This document shows positions 60,956-64,000 of a DNA stretch of 64,000 bases, piece by piece (within the stretch, counting starts at the first letter, position 1; each line of letters opens with the position of its first letter). The DNA is from CAZMZW01 sp964571135. GTDB lineage: Bacteria; Chloroflexota; Anaerolineae; Anaerolineales; Anaerolineaceae. A model generated the notes under the pieces. That model did no database searches and had not been told where the DNA came from. It saw nothing but the letters and a program-made list of their open reading frames with translations. A program made the position numbers and the translations under genes. Location of the stretch: NCBI GenBank assembly GCA_964571135.1, contig CAZMZW010000008.1:1-64000 (forward strand), read 5' to 3'.

Positions 60956-61839
60956 GCGCGCACCTTCCGGGTTCGATTGGAAAGCCAAAGATAACCGATG
61001 ACACACGCAGTCATTATGGCCAATGACATCGTGGCCAATGCGTCAGCCAATTGTGGTTCGAGTTGGACTTCACCGCGGATCAAAGCAGCGATACGGATTG
61101 TGATAAGGTCCACATCCGAACCAGTCAATGTCCATGCTGTAGCATAAGCGCCAAAAGAATTGGCAAACAATAGCAAAAAGCCGCTTAAAAGAGATGGAAA
61201 CAGGATCGGTAGGGCAATTCTGGTCCAATACTGTTTTGTAGAGGCACCCAGGTTCATCGCTGCTTCGCGCCATTCTTTACGAAGGCCGAGAAGGGATGGG
61301 ATGATCAGCAAAATCATCAAGGGAAGCTGGAAATAAAAATAGGCAATCGTCAAACCGGAAATCGAATAGATGCGGAAGTTAGGATAAAGGTTGATCCCTA
61401 TCTCTTGAAGGATCATCGTGATCACTCCGGTTGAACCCAGAATGATGATAAAGGCAAAAGCCAAAGGTGCTCCCCCGAAATTGGTGGTCACATCTGATAA
61501 AGCGGTTAATGCATTCCTGAGGAATTTATTTGGTGAAGTAATTATGGCATATGCCACAAGCGTACCAAAAACTACCCCTAGAATTGCAGTCACAGCCGAA
61601 AGATTAATACTATTAATAAAAGCCCGCAAGAACATTGGGTCCATAGCTCTTTTATAGAAGTCAAGAGTAAAAGTGCCTTTGCGGGTTATGCTTGATTGTA
61701 AAATAGTAAGAAGAGGTAAAAATTCAAAAGCCAATCCAAAAATAAAGATCGGTACTAGTCCCAACCAGGAAATCCATTTGTTTGGACGTTTTTTCGCAAT
61801 ATTATTTGCTGCTGAGGTAACCATTTGTTTAGTACTCAT
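60952..61839 (-). CDS. ABC transporter permease (first)
   Basis: This 295-residue permease has six hydrophobic segments and the coupling loop EAAMNLGASTKQYWTRIALPIL. It overlaps the metallohydrolase gene by four bases at its start and the second permease at its end. The order permease, permease, binding protein matches importers of the spermidine/Fe3+/phosphonate type, but no ATP-binding gene occurs in this operon or elsewhere nearby. Confidence 0.92.
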   Translation of the reverse strand: MSTKQMVTSAANNIAKKRPNKWISWLGLVPIFIFGLAFEFLPLLTILQSSITRKGTFTLDFYKRAMDPMFLRAFINSINLSAVTAILGVVFGTLVAYAIITSPNKFLRNALTALSDVTTNFGGAPLAFAFIIILGSTGVITMILQEIGINLYPNFRIYSISGLTIAYFYFQLPLMILLIIPSLLGLRKEWREAAMNLGASTKQYWTRIALPILFPSLLSGFLLLFANSFGAYATAWTLTGSDVDLITIRIAALIRGEVQLEPQLADALATMSLAIMTACVIGYLWLSNRTRKVRA

Positions 61840-62585
61840 AAGGAAACGCGATAACCATCCAACGCAAGATGGATTGGTCCTTTGTAATGGTGCCGTATTT
61901 GTTTTTCCAGATCAATATTTAATGCCGGCGGATAACAATGAGTGACAATTAGTGATTTAACACCGGCCTCGCTGACGATTTTCCCTAATGAATCTGCATT
62001 TAAATGCTCGTTACTTTCCCATCCAGAGGGAAACGAGCATTCGCAAATCAAGATATCTGCATCTGCAGCAAGAGTTATCAAATCACCTTGCGGAGCTGCA
62101 TCTCCTGAGTAAGCGATTTTATATTTATGGTTCTGAAGACTGTATGCAACTGAATAGGGGGTATGGCCAGTTGGTGCTGATTTTACATTCAATCCAAACA
62201 GGTTGAACTCATCTTGAAATACTTCCTGGATCTTCAGCGTATATGTCTGCGGTGTAATTTCTGGAAAAAGGAGAAGAAGCCGATCTACGAAATCTTTAGT
62301 TCCTTTACAACCAATAATTGTAAATGGACTGATACGTCGAGAATCAGGTGCTGAATCAAATACTTGCAGAAGGGTTGCCAGATCAAGGGTATGGTCTGGA
62401 TGAAGATGAGTTGAAAGCAGAAAATCCAATTGGTCAAAAGAAATCCCAGTCGGTAAAAGCCTTGTCAAGGTACCTGGGCCAATATCCAAAAGCATAGGAT
62501 GATCTTTATGAATGATCAAAATCCCTGCTGGACTGTGATCTTTTAATGGCATGGCTGTTCCGGATCCTAAAATAATTATTTCCAT
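61836..62585 (-). CDS. MBL-fold metallohydrolase (RNase Z-like)
   Basis: This 249-residue protein begins MEIIILGSGTAMPL, has the zinc motif STHLHPDHTLDL (HxHxDH), the Asp of AYSGDA and a C-terminal TH(C) ligand region VTHCYP. It resembles RNase Z/phosphodiesterase-type MBL enzymes. The frame opens upstream at a TTG (62654), but ATG 62585 matches the family start. As first gene of an importer operon it could act on the imported substrate, for example hydrolysing a phosphodiester. This is inference. Confidence 0.85.
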   Translation of the reverse strand: MEIIILGSGTAMPLKDHSPAGILIIHKDHPMLLDIGPGTLTRLLPTGISFDQLDFLLSTHLHPDHTLDLATLLQVFDSAPDSRRISPFTIIGCKGTKDFVDRLLLLFPEITPQTYTLKIQEVFQDEFNLFGLNVKSAPTGHTPYSVAYSLQNHKYKIAYSGDAAPQGDLITLAADADILICECSFPSGWESNEHLNADSLGKIVSEAGVKSLIVTHCYPPALNIDLEKQIRHHYKGPIHLALDGYRVSL

Positions 62586-62705
62586 ACTATTTGGATCGCG
62601 ATCAAAATAATTGTCATTTTTACCCTTAGTCTTTTGTGCAATGCTCCGAAACAACTAAATTATTAAAGATATATTAAGTACCAAGAGTCAACTAAATGTA
62701 AAAAA

Positions 62706-62734
62706 ATTATAGCAAACCGCAACAAGAATGTCAA
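62706..62734 (-). promoter_or_regulatory. Consensus sigma-70 promoter of the ABC importer operon
   Basis: On the minus strand TTGACA (62729-62734), exactly 17 bases, TATAAT (62706-62711) is a perfect consensus promoter. It lies about 120 bases before the metallohydrolase ATG and is the clearest promoter in the window. Confidence 0.85.
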
Positions 62735-62736
62735 TA

Positions 62737-62803
62737 ATATACTATGGAAACAAATAAAATAGTATATAAAACATAACAAATAAATACAAACAATGTTATG
62801 TTT
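62737..62803. repeat. Two inverted repeats upstream of the importer promoter
   Basis: ATATACTAT and ATAGTATAT (62737-62745 with 62759-62767) are a perfect 9-bp inverted repeat with a 13-base gap, three bases upstream of the -35 element. AAACATAAC and GTTATGTTT (62769-62777 with 62795-62803) are a second perfect 9-bp repeat with a 17-base gap. The first fits an operator. The second could be an operator or a weak terminator of the kinase gene, which ends at 62843. Confidence 0.5.
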
Positions 62804-62842
62804 CGAAAGAATTTATCAATTTTAATAAAAGGTAGGCCATTT

Positions 62843-64000
62843 TTATTCATATAGTGTGTGAACACCAAAAGCATCACAACCGGCTGAAGAACCTTCAAAA
62901 ATATAGGGTTCAATCCCACTCCATTTACGATAGGCATTCACAACACGGTCGAATGCAGATTGGGCTTCTTTTGAATCCCAACCGAGTACGGCTACAGTCC
63001 CGCCAGCACCACCACCAGTAATCTTCGCTCCCAATAATCCATTCTTTTCTTCATTACATACGAGGGTGACAATCTTATCTGTCGCTTCTGACCCTAAACC
63101 ACATTCTGTATATCCAATATGAGATTGATACATCAATTCACCCAGTAAATACCCAGTGGTTGTATCGATTAGGGATGATGGTTTAGAAATAAGGCTAAAA
63201 AAACTTTTGACCCGCCAATTTTCTTCCACCGCGTAACAAGTAGCGCCACGTATGGGATATACCACATCTGGTCGAACAAGCGTAAAAGGATCCAGGTGTA
63301 CAGGGAAACGTTTTGTGAAATCAGCACCCAATTCCTTTTCTGGTAGATTTATTGCATAAGTATTTTTAAAAACCGATGGGGATAGATTGGCTAAATAACC
63401 GTGCCATTTAGGGTCAATCCATCTTGGCAGGGCTCCACTTTCGTCCAAGACAGGATCCAATTTTTCCTGATTACAGAGGTATCGATAACCCATATAAGTT
63501 GCTGCGCGTGCAGCTTCATATTCAATTCCGGATACCGCATGGCGAATGCCAGAATCGATTCCCCAGACACAAAAATTCTCAGGTAATTTAACAAGTTTCT
63601 GAGGTTGGCAGGGCTGGCAAAGCATAGGGACAAAATAATCCTCATCACCCATAACCACGGTCAATTGATCCATAATTCCACAGGCGGATTGGGTGAGAGC
63701 GATTTCCACCCACTGTGTCCATGAGGCTAACTCTACACCCTCGACATTAATTCCAAACATTTTTGCCATTGTTTTCATAGGTGCTACTTCAAGGGCTGCA
63801 GACGAGCTAACGCCTTTTCCCAGGGGTACATCTGATTCAAGGTATAGATTAAACCCGTGAGTGATCTTCGTTTGATAATGGACCAGCAGATAATACAAAT
63901 CTCCAAGAATATAGGCACACCATGCCTTTTTTGGATCTGCGTTGAACCATTCACGTACTAACTCAAGAGGCTTGATCTCATTATTTTCAATCAAATCTGA
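62843..64000 (-). CDS. GHMP kinase resembling plant L-arabinokinase/galactokinase (5' end outside window)
   Basis: The C-terminal 385 residues of a sugar kinase. The ATP motif PLGKGVSSSAALEV and third motif AKITGGGAGGTVAVLG are present. Many segments resemble Arabidopsis L-arabinokinase ARA1: CQPCQP, WGIDSGIRHAVSG, YLANLSPSVF, ENWRVKSF, YQSHIGYTECGLGS and IFEGSSAG. The N-terminal substrate motif lies beyond 64000, since the frame stays open to the window edge. The enzyme would phosphorylate L-arabinose, galactose or a similar sugar at C1. The gene is on the same strand as the importer but separated by a promoter. Confidence 0.87.
   Translation of the reverse strand, partial: SDLIENNEIKPLELVREWFNADPKKAWCAYILGDLYYLLVHYQTKITHGFNLYLESDVPLGKGVSSSAALEVAPMKTMAKMFGINVEGVELASWTQWVEIALTQSACGIMDQLTVVMGDEDYFVPMLCQPCQPQKLVKLPENFCVWGIDSGIRHAVSGIEYEAARAATYMGYRYLCNQEKLDPVLDESGALPRWIDPKWHGYLANLSPSVFKNTYAINLPEKELGADFTKRFPVHLDPFTLVRPDVVYPIRGATCYAVEENWRVKSFFSLISKPSSLIDTTTGYLLGELMYQSHIGYTECGLGSEATDKIVTLVCNEEKNGLLGAKITGGGAGGTVAVLGWDSKEAQSAFDRVVNAYRKWSGIEPYIFEGSSAGCDAFGVHTLYE

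Noticed and set aside
58993..62585. Higher GC of the importer operon than of the TPR region, as evidence for horizontal transfer
   Set aside because: Sampled lines suggest about 45% against under 30% in the TPR gene, but pyk, argF and rocD are similarly GC-rich, so the difference tracks conserved coding sequence and is not specific to the operon.

Overview
This 64 kb window is bacterial chromosome: AT-rich, densely coded, mostly housekeeping genes in short operons, with no phage, plasmid or CRISPR signature. The gene set suggests an anaerobe of the Chloroflexota, Anaerolineae-like. It includes two-subunit 2-oxoacid:ferredoxin oxidoreductase, split glycine decarboxylase gcvPA/gcvPB, an asp23-fakA-fakB-recG cluster, RpoN with a zinc ribbon, two Lon proteases and many small zinc-ribbon proteins. 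This placement is inference; a low-GC Firmicute-like lineage cannot be excluded without a marker-gene tree.

Layout. 1-2336 (minus): an M28 glutaminyl-cyclase-like peptidase and hflX, ending at a hairpin that looks like two abutted IS150-type ends. 2590-15451 (plus) is the most unusual part: rpoN, a soluble PAS/GAF histidine kinase, an NtrC-like activator with no DNA-binding domain, a two-helix membrane protein, a 1741-residue TPR protein and a TPR/caspase-fold (C25-like) protease. Two near-identical -24/-12 sigma-54 promoters lie inside it, one before rpoN and one before the effector half. I read this as a self-contained sigma-54 signalling module that controls its own sigma factor and a TPR-protease effector pair. 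15542-18289: alaS, with a bidirectional terminator. 18325-21525 (minus): gcvH-gcvPA-gcvPB. 21673-26886 (plus): a glmS ribozyme and glmS, then a Cys-rich small protein, an Mrp-like ATPase, RicT/PSP1 and a PIG-L deacetylase.

26919-30516 (plus): an FCD-type regulator with its own promoter and operator, then korA-korB. 30537-34498 (minus): pyk, argF-rocD and an FmdB zinc ribbon. 34631-38012 (plus): an iron-siderophore/B12-type ABC importer plus a THEP1-like NTPase. 38009-41490 (minus): DUF503, a B12-binding radical SAM protein, its partner DUF2344, and a zinc-ribbon TrmH methyltransferase. 41575-45347 (plus): folC-lon. 45349-51766 (minus): asp23, fakA, fakB, recG, coaD and a coiled-coil protein. 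51796-52096: rpmB with promoter and shared terminator, then rpe (minus). 52824-55550 (plus): an SH3b protein, MoxR and DUF58. 55572-58840 (minus): a second lon, tpx and tRNA-Arg(UCU). 58941-62765 (minus): an ABC importer operon (MBL hydrolase, two permeases, lipoprotein) without an ATPase, driven by a consensus promoter with palindromes upstream. 62843-64000: a GHMP kinase resembling plant L-arabinokinase, cut by the window edge.

Family assignments come from reading motifs in the translated sequence; no database search was run. Starts were moved from the longest frame where a ribosome binding site or overlap favoured another codon.
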